Shown here: one piece after another, positions 1 through 7,938 of the stretch
Position numbering within the stretch: position 1 is the first letter of the stretch
Layout of the letters: each line of letters starts with the position of its first letter
Virus record (IMG/VR): IMGVR_UViG_3300044999_000021
Coordinates: 1-59,151 of that record
Direction: 5' to 3' (one strand)
From: a virus
DNA: 59,151 nt
Position numbers and translations under genes: made by a program
Notes under the pieces: model-generated
Database searches by the model: none
What the model was told of the DNA's origin: nothing
Seen by the model: the letters and a program-made list of their open reading frames with translations, nothing else

Positions 1-127
1 CCCCATGCCGGACACCGCGTCGAACAGGGCGTAGTCGTCTCCCCCGCCCCCACCGCCCCCGCTCATCACCAGCGCCGTCGATGTCGGGCTATCCACTGCC
101 AGGACGAAATACCCCGTGCCCGCTCCC
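1..127. repeat. 127-bp terminal direct repeat marking a circular assembly
   Basis: Bases 1-127 are identical to 59025-59151. The repeat lies inside one continuous reading frame on the minus strand, so it is best read as the overlap left when a circular (or circularly permuted) genome was assembled. The unique length is then 59,024 bp. An overlap of exactly 127 bases equals a common assembler k-mer size, which argues against a biological terminal repeat. Confidence 0.95.
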
Positions 128-462
128 ATGACCCAACTGCCGGCCTGCGATCCGCCTTCATCGCCAGCGGACAGGGCAGTGATCGCCATGCCGTCGCCGT
201 TGGCCAGCCACCAGGGCAGGTCTTTCGTCGCTTCGCCGTAGCCGCCTGCCGGAATCGTGCAATTGTTGGACACCACCAGCCGCCGCGGGTCCATGCTGTC
301 GGCTGTGGGTTGCTCGACAGACAGGATGCCGTTTGTGTCCATGCCGGTGATGAGCATGAGTGAATTCGGCGGCGCGTCCGATCCGTCCGTGTTGTGCACG
401 GGGAGCCAGCGGACGGGCAGCGCTACGCTGGAAGGCGAATATGGTCGGCGGAAATCGCTCAT
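1..462 (-). CDS. Tail-associated structural protein, N-terminal part (gene continues at 58680..59151)
   Basis: On the circle this is one 268-residue protein: it starts at ATG 462, reads down to base 1, and continues from 59024 to the stop at 58680. The start overlaps the stop of the upstream tail gene (ATGA), which supports translational coupling. The N-terminal part holds short hydrophobic beta-rich stretches and no recognisable catalytic motif. A run of seven glycines (about residues 138-144) separates it from the C-terminal domain. Position between a tail protein and a Cys-rich protein suggests a virion or tail-tip component; the family is not recognised. Confidence 0.75.
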   Translation of the reverse strand, partial: MSDFRRPYSPSSVALPVRWLPVHNTDGSDAPPNSLMLITGMDTNGILSVEQPTADSMDPRRLVVSNNCTIPAGGYGEATKDLPWWLANGDGMAITALSAGDEGGSQAGSWVMGAGTGYFVLAVDSPTSTALVMSGGGGGGGDDYALFDAVSGMG

Positions 463-2288
463 CCCTTATCGCCCTTCTCAAGACGACGCTGGGCAGCAAT
501 TACATCGTGTTGCCGTGTAGTGGAGTGAAGGTCGGCCTCTTCGCGAAGTCGCCGCCCCTGATAGTTCGGCAGGTAGACGCTATGTTCCGTGTTCACGCTG
601 ACTGTCGTCGCCGGCTTGTTCTTGTCGCCGGCGGCGAACTCAAACGACACCTGCTGAGTCGCGCCGTCGGGATAGGCCGAGAGAATGCCGCAATAGGTCC
701 GCGTGTCGGCCGCGTCCGGAACCAATTTGGCAATCTCCCCATTCAGGTAATACGTGGACCGCTTCTGCATCTTGTCGGTGTTCTCTGTGAAATCCGTTTC
801 GGTCACGTTCTCGCCGTCAACTTTGTAATTGAAGACGACCGTCGAAAGCAATTCTTCCTTCACAACGTAGGTGGTGAGATTCGACAGGCCGCCGGGAATC
901 GACCGCGAGAAATCCTTGCGGCGAAACTGCCAATTGCTCTTGGGCGCGAAGTGACAGGCGGTGAGCAGTTCCACTTCGGCAGGGAGATTCTTTTTGTTTG
1001 ACAAGATATAAGTCGGCTGCGCGAAGATGATGATGCCATGCTCGGCGTCGATCGAAAACGGCATGATTATTTCGGTCGAGGCGTTCGTGTCGGTTCCACT
1101 AAGGGAAGCCGGGTTCCTGATGCCGCACGCCAAAAATCGCGAGTGCTTGCCGAAGGCTTGCGCCGGCGCCGGCGAGTGCCGCTTTAGATCGTCCGTTGTG
1201 ACCTGGACTTGGTTGGGCAGCAGGTAGACTTGCTTGATATAATTGAATGAATCCACCATTTGGCCGGAAGCATTCGGGAACGCCATTCTGATCCCACCGC
1301 TCAGGCGGTTCGTGATTCGGTAGGCCCGGTACATCCATGCGCTGGCCAGCGCTTTAGCATCAAAATAAGTGCGGTTGCCCGGCAGATTCGGCAACCATCC
1401 TACCGGTGGCCAGCCAAACGCCCCGACAGTCGTCCAGTCCGGCCCGGGGGCTCCCGGCGGAATCGGTGCATAGCTCACATCGTTCGCTGGCCGGAACGAT
1501 CCGTCGAATTCCGGCATGACCCACTCGCAAATGAATCGACGCTGATAGCGAATGTGCGCCGACCGCACGGTAATCTTGCTCGGCACCGGCTTCGGAGTCA
1601 GACTCGGCGCGTCAAACAGGAACGGGCCGTCCGGCAACGGAAGGCCGACGCCTTCCTTGCAAATGAAAACCGCGTTGGAGTCTTTGCGGTAGACGATGCG
1701 GCAGCCGTACCGCTCGACAAGAGCCTGAAGAGCGCGGGCCGGTACTTCGGAATCCCACTCGACCGACGGATACGACTTCGGGTCGATCGCGCTCACGTCG
1801 AACCGGGCAACGCCCATCGCCTTCAAACACCGCTTGCACAAATCCTGAGCGTTGACCGCCGTCTCGGGGCGAATCGGCAGTTCTTCGGGTGGAATCGGCA
1901 CCTGCGTGAAGTTCTGGTTTCCGAAGTTTGCTTGCGTGGCAAACGTGACCAGCGGAACGGTATTCAGGTACTCAGCCGGGACGTTGAACCGTCCGGAAAT
2001 CTGACCGCCGCTCCAAGTCCAGCGGTTGTCCTCAATCAGAATCGTCAGCGTCGGCCCTTGGCCGCTCCCGCCCGCAGCCGAGACGTTCGCAACTCGGCAA
2101 GCGGGCCAAACGATGGTATTCGACCCGTCGCTGAACGACAGGTCGCCGGTCGGCGCAATCGTGCCGACGTTGACCGCTGAAATGGTGATCGTCGCACGGC
2201 CGGGCATGATGCCCTGCGAATCGACCGCCTGCGCTGACAGGTAGTCGCCGGGTCCGATGCCAGGGTAAATGACGCTGCCGATGAGCAT
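459..2288 (-). CDS. Putative tail hub/baseplate-type protein, 609 aa
   Basis: A large protein in the tail operon with beta-rich N-terminal and central regions. Around residues 150-215 it has two Cys (CKRC) and a stretch with a helix followed by strands ending in a lysine-containing turn, which loosely recalls phage hub proteins of the late-control/gp44 type. It starts 1 bp after the stop of the 2290-3513 gene and ends in an ATGA overlap with the next gene. Structural role is inferred from size and position; the hub assignment is tentative. Confidence 0.6.
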   Translation of the reverse strand: MLIGSVIYPGIGPGDYLSAQAVDSQGIMPGRATITISAVNVGTIAPTGDLSFSDGSNTIVWPACRVANVSAAGGSGQGPTLTILIEDNRWTWSGGQISGRFNVPAEYLNTVPLVTFATQANFGNQNFTQVPIPPEELPIRPETAVNAQDLCKRCLKAMGVARFDVSAIDPKSYPSVEWDSEVPARALQALVERYGCRIVYRKDSNAVFICKEGVGLPLPDGPFLFDAPSLTPKPVPSKITVRSAHIRYQRRFICEWVMPEFDGSFRPANDVSYAPIPPGAPGPDWTTVGAFGWPPVGWLPNLPGNRTYFDAKALASAWMYRAYRITNRLSGGIRMAFPNASGQMVDSFNYIKQVYLLPNQVQVTTDDLKRHSPAPAQAFGKHSRFLACGIRNPASLSGTDTNASTEIIMPFSIDAEHGIIIFAQPTYILSNKKNLPAEVELLTACHFAPKSNWQFRRKDFSRSIPGGLSNLTTYVVKEELLSTVVFNYKVDGENVTETDFTENTDKMQKRSTYYLNGEIAKLVPDAADTRTYCGILSAYPDGATQQVSFEFAAGDKNKPATTVSVNTEHSVYLPNYQGRRLREEADLHSTTRQHDVIAAQRRLEKGDKG

Positions 2289-2289
2289 G

Positions 2290-3513
2290 TTAGGTGATGG
2301 TCACAGTCCGCCCGGTGCCGATCGCCAGCGTGACGCCCGTAATGTCCGCGTCCGGCAGGATCACGCCGTTGGTGAACGTGCAGGTGTGGTACGGGTCGAA
2401 CAATTGGCCGCCTTCGTACAACGTGCAGTTCGTCACCGTCCGGCTCCGCAAGTCCTCGCGGAACGACGCCAAGCCGTTGCCGCCGACGTTCAGAGTCGTG
2501 ATCGTGCCCGTGGACTGGTAGGACAGTGAGCCGCCGTAGATCGTCGCTGTCGTGACCGCTCCCGAGCCGGTGATGGTCAGAACCCCGCCGTATCCGAGAA
2601 TCGTCGTCACTGCCGCCGCGAGCGCAACCGTGCCCCCGGACCAGTCAAGAGTGGTGAGTGTCAGGCCGACTCCGGCGACAACCGAGCTTGTGGCATTCGC
2701 CCCGGCTGCGATCCGCAGAGTCGTGACCGTGGACGTTTCCCCGGGCTGGTAGGCAACGCCCACCGCCCCATTGTTGACGTTCAGGCTGGTGATCGATGAA
2801 CCGGTAAGCGTGACAATCTGCTCGCCGCTCTGCGCCGTCCCGGTGGCATTGATGTTGAACGTGGTGGCCGTGCTGCCCGCGGCGAGCTTGATCCGCGTCG
2901 GCGCCCCGCCCACGTTGAACGTCGTCGCCCCGAGTTGCAGGTACTGGCCCCGCCACTCGGCGTATCCCTTGGTGTTCTGCGGCGGCAGGCCGATGGAGAA
3001 GGCCGAGTCCACGTTGTTGCCGACCGTGAACGTCGTCGGCAGGATGGTATGCGCGTCGAGGGCGTAAAGGATCGGCGGCAGGTTCGGCCCGTCCGCGATC
3101 ACGTTGTCCGTGCTGGCCGGCAGACTCCCCGTGGACCAGTTGGCCGTATTCGACCAATAGTTCGGCCCCGTGCCGCTCGTGACCGTTGCTGTGACGAACG
3201 TCGGGGATCCCGACCCGCCGGCTGCGGTCGCAAAGCTGATGTTCGCCCCGTTGGCCGGCCCGGTGACCGTGATGACCGCCCCGAGGACGCTGTAGGTCGA
3301 TTCCTGGAACTCCGGTTCCGGGCTCGCCTGGAGCAACGCCAGCACTCCCGCCGCGGCATCGCTCGCGCTGGTGGTCGTGGCCGTGAATACGACCGTCTTG
3401 CCGTTGGCATTTGTAACCGTGAAAGTGCTACCGCTCGCAACAGTGCCGCCGCACGTTAGGCTCAAGACGACAGGGACGGCCTGGGCAGTTCCCAACCAAA
3501 TTGGCGTTGCCAC
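2290..3513 (-). CDS. Beta-solenoid-like tail or virion surface protein, 407 aa
   Basis: The sequence is rich in Thr, Ser, Gly, Val and Ala with regularly spaced short strands (many TTLN/TTFN-type segments between residues 190 and 360), as in right-handed beta-helix or immunoglobulin-like phage structural proteins. The first 15 residues match the style of tail proteins that begin with an MATxxW motif. The frame opens at GTG 3513. A better Shine-Dalgarno (GGGGAG) lies in front of an ATG at 3526 that is out of frame with the long ORF, so the true start is uncertain. A structured leader element lies upstream at 3563-3610. Confidence 0.65.
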   Translation of the reverse strand: MATPIWLGTAQAVPVVLSLTCGGTVASGSTFTVTNANGKTVVFTATTTSASDAAAGVLALLQASPEPEFQESTYSVLGAVITVTGPANGANISFATAAGGSGSPTFVTATVTSGTGPNYWSNTANWSTGSLPASTDNVIADGPNLPPILYALDAHTILPTTFTVGNNVDSAFSIGLPPQNTKGYAEWRGQYLQLGATTFNVGGAPTRIKLAAGSTATTFNINATGTAQSGEQIVTLTGSSITSLNVNNGAVGVAYQPGETSTVTTLRIAAGANATSSVVAGVGLTLTTLDWSGGTVALAAAVTTILGYGGVLTITGSGAVTTATIYGGSLSYQSTGTITTLNVGGNGLASFREDLRSRTVTNCTLYEGGQLFDPYHTCTFTNGVILPDADITGVTLAIGTGRTVTIT

Positions 3514-3562
3514 GAATCACGCTCATGCCGCTCTCCCCAGAGCGTTCCCCCGGTTCGCGTTC

Positions 3563-3610
3563 GTGACTGGACGGCGGAGGAATTGCCGTCCGGGTTGCAA
3601 ACCCTGTCAC
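3563..3610 (-). promoter_or_regulatory. Three-way-junction leader element E1 upstream of the 2290-3513 gene
   Basis: On the minus strand a 5-bp outer stem (GTGAC with GTCAC, plus-strand 563-567 and 606-610 of this kb) encloses two hairpins. One has GGGTT/AACCC arms (3592-3604); the other has GGACGGC/GCCGTCC arms (3569-3591). One unpaired A flanks the pair of hairpins on each side in the RNA. It starts 20 nt after the methyltransferase stop and ends 49 nt before GTG 3513. The core is shared with 12319-12364 while the outer stem differs but still pairs. Function is unknown. Confidence 0.6.
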
Positions 3611-3630
3611 TGTAAAACGGAATCCTTAAC

Positions 3631-4707
3631 TCATCCGGCCAATGCAGCCGACGCCACCTTGGCACGGTCGCGGTCGATTTCCACGCCGAGAAACCGACGG
3701 CCGATCTTCTTGGCCGCGACCAGTGTTGTTCCGGACCCAGCCATCGGGTCAAGGACGATGCCGCCCTTTGGGCAAAGCAACTCGATCAGATTGGCCGCCT
3801 CCATTTGGCCTTGAGCCCAATCGTGCTTTTCCTTATCGCCTGGCTCTGACCGAATCCAGTCGATCAGGTACTCGCCGCGATAGGTTCCTTTGACGAACCA
3901 TAAGAGCGGCTTCCATGCGACATCGACCCTGACACCGTGCATCCGCCGCAGACCGCCGGAATGCCGAAGGGCAAGCATCCAGTGGTATCGAAGGTCGGTC
4001 ATTTGCTGGAAGATCGACGGCAGGGCGTATTGCCCGGCATAGCAAATCAAGCTGCCTCCCTCGACTAGAACGCGAGCGGCGAGTTTGGATATGTCGCCAT
4101 AGAGCGGGATCGATTCCTTGTCGTAGGGCGGGTCGGTGAAGATGAGGTCTACGCTGGCGTCGGGAAGGTCATCCAAGACCTTGCGGAAGTCGCCACACCG
4201 AACGCCGTCCACGAGTTTCACTTTCGAGGCAGCGGCGGATCGGAGCTTTTGATGGTTCTTCTTCTTGGCACTGCTGGTAGCCTTGCTGACCAGCTCCTTT
4301 GATGAGACAGGCTGCCCCTTGGCTTTTCGATCTGCCAGCACGAACTCGAATTCGTCTTCGGGTATTCCTGCGATCCGTTCGCACCGGTGAGCGGCTTGCG
4401 GAGTTAGGCCGGCGGTTTTAAGGGTGACAGCTTTCAAACTTCCGCTAGGTGGAAGTTTGAAAGCCCCGTTCTTTCCAGTCCCATGACCTTTCTCCAGCGC
4501 CGAAGAGATTTCCCCAATGCGCCGCTGTGCCCTCACCTTGATCTCGGCAGCCCACGTTTCAAGTTCATGGTCGTTCGCCTGTCGGCCGTAGGCCCGTAGC
4601 GCCTCGGCCTTGTCGCGGATGGCTTTGGCTTCGTCAACCTTGCTGCACCGGTCGAGCGATCGGCGGGCTTCTTCGTATCGGACCAAAACTCCGTTTCCGA
4701 TTGTCAC
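3631..4707 (-). CDS. DNA methyltransferase, amino-methylating, DPPY type (358 aa)
   Basis: Expected to transfer a methyl group from S-adenosylmethionine to adenine N6 or cytosine N4 in DNA. The catalytic motif DPPY is at residues 192-195 and the SAM-binding motif DPMAGSGTT at 320-328; this order (catalytic before SAM site) is the beta-class arrangement. Residues 1-90 form a helical domain often fused to phage methyltransferases, followed by a basic linker. Its ATG overlaps the stop of the GHKL ATPase gene (ATGA), so the two are probably translated together. The pair interrupts a run of tail genes, which suggests a cargo cassette for host interaction rather than a virion part. No cognate nuclease is visible next to it. 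Confidence 0.88.
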   Translation of the reverse strand: MTIGNGVLVRYEEARRSLDRCSKVDEAKAIRDKAEALRAYGRQANDHELETWAAEIKVRAQRRIGEISSALEKGHGTGKNGAFKLPPSGSLKAVTLKTAGLTPQAAHRCERIAGIPEDEFEFVLADRKAKGQPVSSKELVSKATSSAKKKNHQKLRSAAASKVKLVDGVRCGDFRKVLDDLPDASVDLIFTDPPYDKESIPLYGDISKLAARVLVEGGSLICYAGQYALPSIFQQMTDLRYHWMLALRHSGGLRRMHGVRVDVAWKPLLWFVKGTYRGEYLIDWIRSEPGDKEKHDWAQGQMEAANLIELLCPKGGIVLDPMAGSGTTLVAAKKIGRRFLGVEIDRDRAKVASAALAG

Positions 4708-6566
4708 AGAATGTTCTCCATCTTGGTCGATTGGAGCTTCTGGCGGATTTTATGCCGGGCCTTCTCCATAGACTCCGGCGACGTCAAGTTCGTCGTCAAT
4801 GACCCGATGCTCAGGGCATCGTCAAAGTCCTTGTCCGTGAACTCCGGCCGGCCTCGATTCAGCCATGCCTGGATGACGAACTGGCCGGCCCGGACGCAGT
4901 ATTCCTCATCGAAGTGCCGCTTGGCCAGCGCCCGCACGTCGGCGTCCGCTCCCACGTCCTGATAGCAGGATTCCAAGCCTTCGACGTAACGGAAGTAGGC
5001 GGGGTTCAAGAGGACGGTGTTCTCTTCCTTGCGGTAGACGGCCGCCTTGCCGTTCATCTCTTCCAAGATGGCCGGGTCGTCGGTGAAGTCTACGACTGGA
5101 ATGCCGATGGACCGGGAGGGGAGTTTCTTGCCCGAAGCCGGTGGCCTCTGCGGCGTGGGCGTAGCCGAATCTTCGCGAGGCTTGGGATTGGGGTTCGGCG
5201 TCCCGTACCGACGTTTCTGCTCGCTGCCCTCGTGGCCGTTGTTTGCCGGATCGACGCTCGACCGCTCGTCAGCCGCTGCCTTCAGTTCTTCCAAGAACGC
5301 CTTCAGTCGTTCCATCACCCCTTTGTTGTTAGTTTGGCTGAGCGCCTGTTGCTCGACATATTCCACCAACCATTCCGGCCGGCTGATCCGCACCAACTCG
5401 GCGAACACCTCGACGCGCACGGGTTGATTGTCGCCATCGCGATCGATGACCTGATCTCGGTAATCGTTGTTTTTGATCGGGCAGTCGTCAGGAAGAAGAA
5501 TCTGCACTACGACGTTGGCACTGCCGAACGTCAGTCCGAACGGGCCAGCGATTCTGACCCACGACGTGTGGATGTCGTAGCACTCGTTCCGCCAAACGAG
5601 ACAGATATGATCGCCGCGGCTGCCCACTCCGTAAGCGTCCATCGTCCGCGCCCGCGAATGACCCAATTTGTCTCGGTTGTATTCGCCTTGCAGTTTGCAG
5701 TATCGAATCGTGATCGGCCCGAACGCCGGATGGACTGCCGGCACGTCCTCCATGCGAGCGCCGCCCTTGCCCGACTTGGCAAAGGACATCGTCAAGTCTT
5801 CCAGGCCGCTGGCAGCGCGTGGCTCGCGAGAACCAGTGGTGGCGAATGCCCCGCGAACGGTAATGCCTGGACCGAACCGATAGAACCGCGTGTTGATGAG
5901 TTGCATGAGCCAGTTCGTGGAGGCCATGCCGGGAATAAGCTTATGTACGGTGTCATGGTCGGCCGACTTGCCAAGGATGACGACTTCCGTCCAATCCACG
6001 TCGAGCGGGCGATCTCGCCGACCAGAGAAGTCATCTGTCACATCGATGACTTCTTCCCACGTCCCGTCGATATAGGTGCGACGCTTGACGTAGACCGGAT
6101 GATCGAATCCCGCTTGGTGTTCAGCGGCAAGAGTGATCTGCGAAACGCGGCCAAGGTGGCAGGAGCGGTAGACCATGCCGAAGGGACTCACTTTCAGACC
6201 GCTCACTTTGGCCCCTTGGCCAAAGTTCTGGTCGATGCCGAGTTGCTTGCCCGTGCTGGCCAAGTCCATCAGGCGGGACAGGTCTTCACCAGACATCCCG
6301 GGGCCTTCGTTGAACAGGCCGAGCTTCGGGACATCACCAACCGATTCCGTGAACCATTTGACCGTACCCGCCGGACTAACGCCGAGAGCGGCGTCTTCGG
6401 CGTTTTTGAGAAGTTCACGAATCACTGTCATACTGGGACAGTTTTCGATGAACTTGTGAATGAAGAACGGCTGATTTCGGAACTGAATGGGTTCGTTTCG
6501 AGTCGCAGTAGCCACGAGTTTTGCTCCGGTGCGGCATTGTGATTGGCTGGGCAGATTGTACCCCAT
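4704..6566 (-). CDS. GHKL-type (Hsp90/MORC-like) ATPase, 620 aa
   Basis: The N-terminal third carries the ATP-binding fold of the gyrase/Hsp90/histidine kinase/MutL group. The N-box ELLKNAEDA is at residues 51-59, a G1-box-like FNEGPGMS at 85-92, and a G2-box-like NFGQGAK at 114-120. The usual Asp of the G1 box (DNGxGM) is Asn here. The middle is a mixed alpha/beta region, then a low-complexity Pro/Lys linker near residue 470, then a helical C-terminal domain. The start chosen is ATG 6566, 14 bp after the upstream tail gene; the frame stays open further upstream but there reads antisense-like Arg-rich sequence from another gene. Coupled by ATGA to the methyltransferase. A role in DNA restriction, anti-restriction or genome handling is possible; none is shown. 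Confidence 0.75.
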   Translation of the reverse strand: MGYNLPSQSQCRTGAKLVATATRNEPIQFRNQPFFIHKFIENCPSMTVIRELLKNAEDAALGVSPAGTVKWFTESVGDVPKLGLFNEGPGMSGEDLSRLMDLASTGKQLGIDQNFGQGAKVSGLKVSPFGMVYRSCHLGRVSQITLAAEHQAGFDHPVYVKRRTYIDGTWEEVIDVTDDFSGRRDRPLDVDWTEVVILGKSADHDTVHKLIPGMASTNWLMQLINTRFYRFGPGITVRGAFATTGSREPRAASGLEDLTMSFAKSGKGGARMEDVPAVHPAFGPITIRYCKLQGEYNRDKLGHSRARTMDAYGVGSRGDHICLVWRNECYDIHTSWVRIAGPFGLTFGSANVVVQILLPDDCPIKNNDYRDQVIDRDGDNQPVRVEVFAELVRISRPEWLVEYVEQQALSQTNNKGVMERLKAFLEELKAAADERSSVDPANNGHEGSEQKRRYGTPNPNPKPREDSATPTPQRPPASGKKLPSRSIGIPVVDFTDDPAILEEMNGKAAVYRKEENTVLLNPAYFRYVEGLESCYQDVGADADVRALAKRHFDEEYCVRAGQFVIQAWLNRGRPEFTDKDFDDALSIGSLTTNLTSPESMEKARHKIRQKLQSTKMENIL

Positions 6567-6580
6567 CGCCGCTCGGTCGC

Positions 6581-7297
6581 CTACCTCCAAGAATTCGGCA
6601 AGCCGCCGAGCGATCCAACCGCGCCCATCGTGTACGCCCACTCGACCCGGCATTCCCACTTCTTCGCACCGACCCGCTTCACCGACCTCTTGAACGTCGG
6701 CGCCATGAGCAGCGACGACTTGAACAGAGGCCCTGGGGGTGTGGCGTAGCTCACTGGTGTCAGGCCCTGCGTCACCGCGTAGCCTTGCTGAATCAGACGA
6801 TTCGGAGTCTGCCCGTACAACTGCACGGGGATGGGGGCGGCGTTGGCAGGCAACTGGAAGTCGATCACGGGGCCGGAACCGGACGATTCCACCGTTTCGA
6901 GGAAGTCGAGCAGGACAGGGCCGGTGCCGATCGGGTATGTGGCCTGGACCGTGAAATTGAAGTCGCGGTAGGTCGCGAACTGAGCGCCCTTGTACGACGG
7001 GTAATTGACCCCGCCGAGACAACGGGTTCCCGTCGTGCTGCCGGCGTTCAAGAGCCGCTGGGCAATCGACCCGTCGTTCGCGATCAGGACCAAATCTTGG
7101 TTGTTGATCGTCAAGGCATTTTCGAGAGCAGAACATTTTGCCACAATCTGCGCCGGCGTCCCGGTCCACTGGCCCTCGACGGACATCATCACTTCGGTTT
7201 CGTAGACCTGATTGGCCGCGTTCTCCGTGCCGCGTTTGGCAACGGTCCACCCGGCGCCGTTGGCCTCCAAGAACGCATTCCCCCAGCGTATCTGCAT
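6581..7297 (-). CDS. Tail protein of distal-tail type, 238 aa
   Basis: A compact protein of about 240 residues, rich in strands and aromatic residues, starting MQIRWGNAF. It lies between the tape measure side and the large tail proteins, the usual place of a distal-tail or tail-tip component in siphovirus-like operons. Its stop is 14 bp before the GHKL ATPase start. No enzyme motifs are visible. Assignment rests on position and general composition. Confidence 0.6.
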   Translation of the reverse strand: MQIRWGNAFLEANGAGWTVAKRGTENAANQVYETEVMMSVEGQWTGTPAQIVAKCSALENALTINNQDLVLIANDGSIAQRLLNAGSTTGTRCLGGVNYPSYKGAQFATYRDFNFTVQATYPIGTGPVLLDFLETVESSGSGPVIDFQLPANAAPIPVQLYGQTPNRLIQQGYAVTQGLTPVSYATPPGPLFKSSLLMAPTFKRSVKRVGAKKWECRVEWAYTMGAVGSLGGLPNSWR

Positions 7298-7361
7298 TGG
7301 TTCGCTCCGCCTTCACTGGCGTCAACCTCTTCAGGATGCTAAAACGGTCCCATCGGGACGG

Positions 7362-7427
7362 CCGGAGTAATTAACCGGCTTGAGCCTGTCCGGCGCCGCC
7401 GCATGTTCCTCGGCTCGCCGGACAGGC
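7362..7427. repeat. Inverted repeats between divergent genes
   Basis: A perfect 12-bp inverted repeat (7384-7395 GCCTGTCCGGCG, 7416-7427) with a 20-nt loop sits next to a smaller one (GCCGG/CCGGC, 7362-7366 and 7376-7380) in the 154-bp gap between the leftward gene starting at 7297 and the rightward gene starting at 7452. It could be an operator pair or an RNA hairpin; no T-run follows on either strand, so a simple terminator is unlikely. Confidence 0.5.
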
Positions 7428-7451
7428 ATTGCCCGACAAGGAACACAACCG

Positions 7452-7733
7452 ATGAGCGATACCGTGACCTACTACCAACTGCGCGGCTTCAGCACGATCC
7501 GCATCCAATGCAACCACGCCGACTGCTACGCGGTCAGCGAACTTCCGATCGAAAAGGTGGAAGCGGCGATGAAGAAAACAAACGCCTGCTGCCCAATATG
7601 CGGCAAGCCGTTCACGAAGCCATCCGTAGACGGCGGCGCGGACGTGGTCTCGGCCTTGGCCAAGATCATCATGGCGCTCAACGGATTGGCAGAGCATGTC
7701 GCCATCGATCTTCCCGTTCGGATCGACGCATAA
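7452..7733 (+). CDS. Small Cys-rich zinc-ribbon-like protein, 93 aa
   Basis: Starts at ATG 7452 with AAGGAA 8 nt upstream. It has a QCNHADC segment near residue 17 and a CCPIC segment near residue 44, spacing suited to one zinc site, followed by a hydrophobic helix and a short tail. It lies on the strand opposite to the surrounding tail genes and pairs with the next gene (7939-8796) as a two-gene island. Function is unknown; a regulator or lysogenic cargo gene are both possible. Confidence 0.65.
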   Translation: MSDTVTYYQLRGFSTIRIQCNHADCYAVSELPIEKVEAAMKKTNACCPICGKPFTKPSVDGGADVVSALAKIIMALNGLAEHVAIDLPVRIDA

Positions 7734-7743
7734 CCGCGCCGCC

Positions 7744-7792
7744 GGGGCCGAGCATTCGCGTTTTCCAGTCATAATTCGCATGCTCGGTCCCC
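7744..7792 (+). terminator. Possible hairpin terminator after the 7452 gene
   Basis: Seven perfect pairs (CGAGCAT 7749-7755 with ATGCTCG 7780-7786) are extended by GGGG (7744-7747) with CCCC (7789-7792) after a small internal loop. It begins 10 bp after the stop codon. There is no clear T-run, so termination is only suggested. The rest of 7793-7938 holds another small hairpin (GCCGC/GCGGC) and ends in a good ribosome binding site for the next gene. Confidence 0.4.
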
Positions 7793-7938
7793 CCATTTCC
7801 CCGTCCAATCTTCCGGTTATGCCGCCTTTGCGGCCCCATCTATACCGGCGTTCCCTAGCCATTTCGCGCCCGTTCGCTTGCAATGCCCAAATCAGCGAAT
7901 TAGGCTGATCCCAGCTGAAAAACACTCCGGAGGTTCCG

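Noticed and set aside
6582-7325. N-terminal extension of the GHKL ATPase frame to 7325
   Set aside because: This part is Arg-rich, overlaps the real tail gene 6581-7297 in another frame and has no domain pattern; the ATPase most likely starts at 6566.
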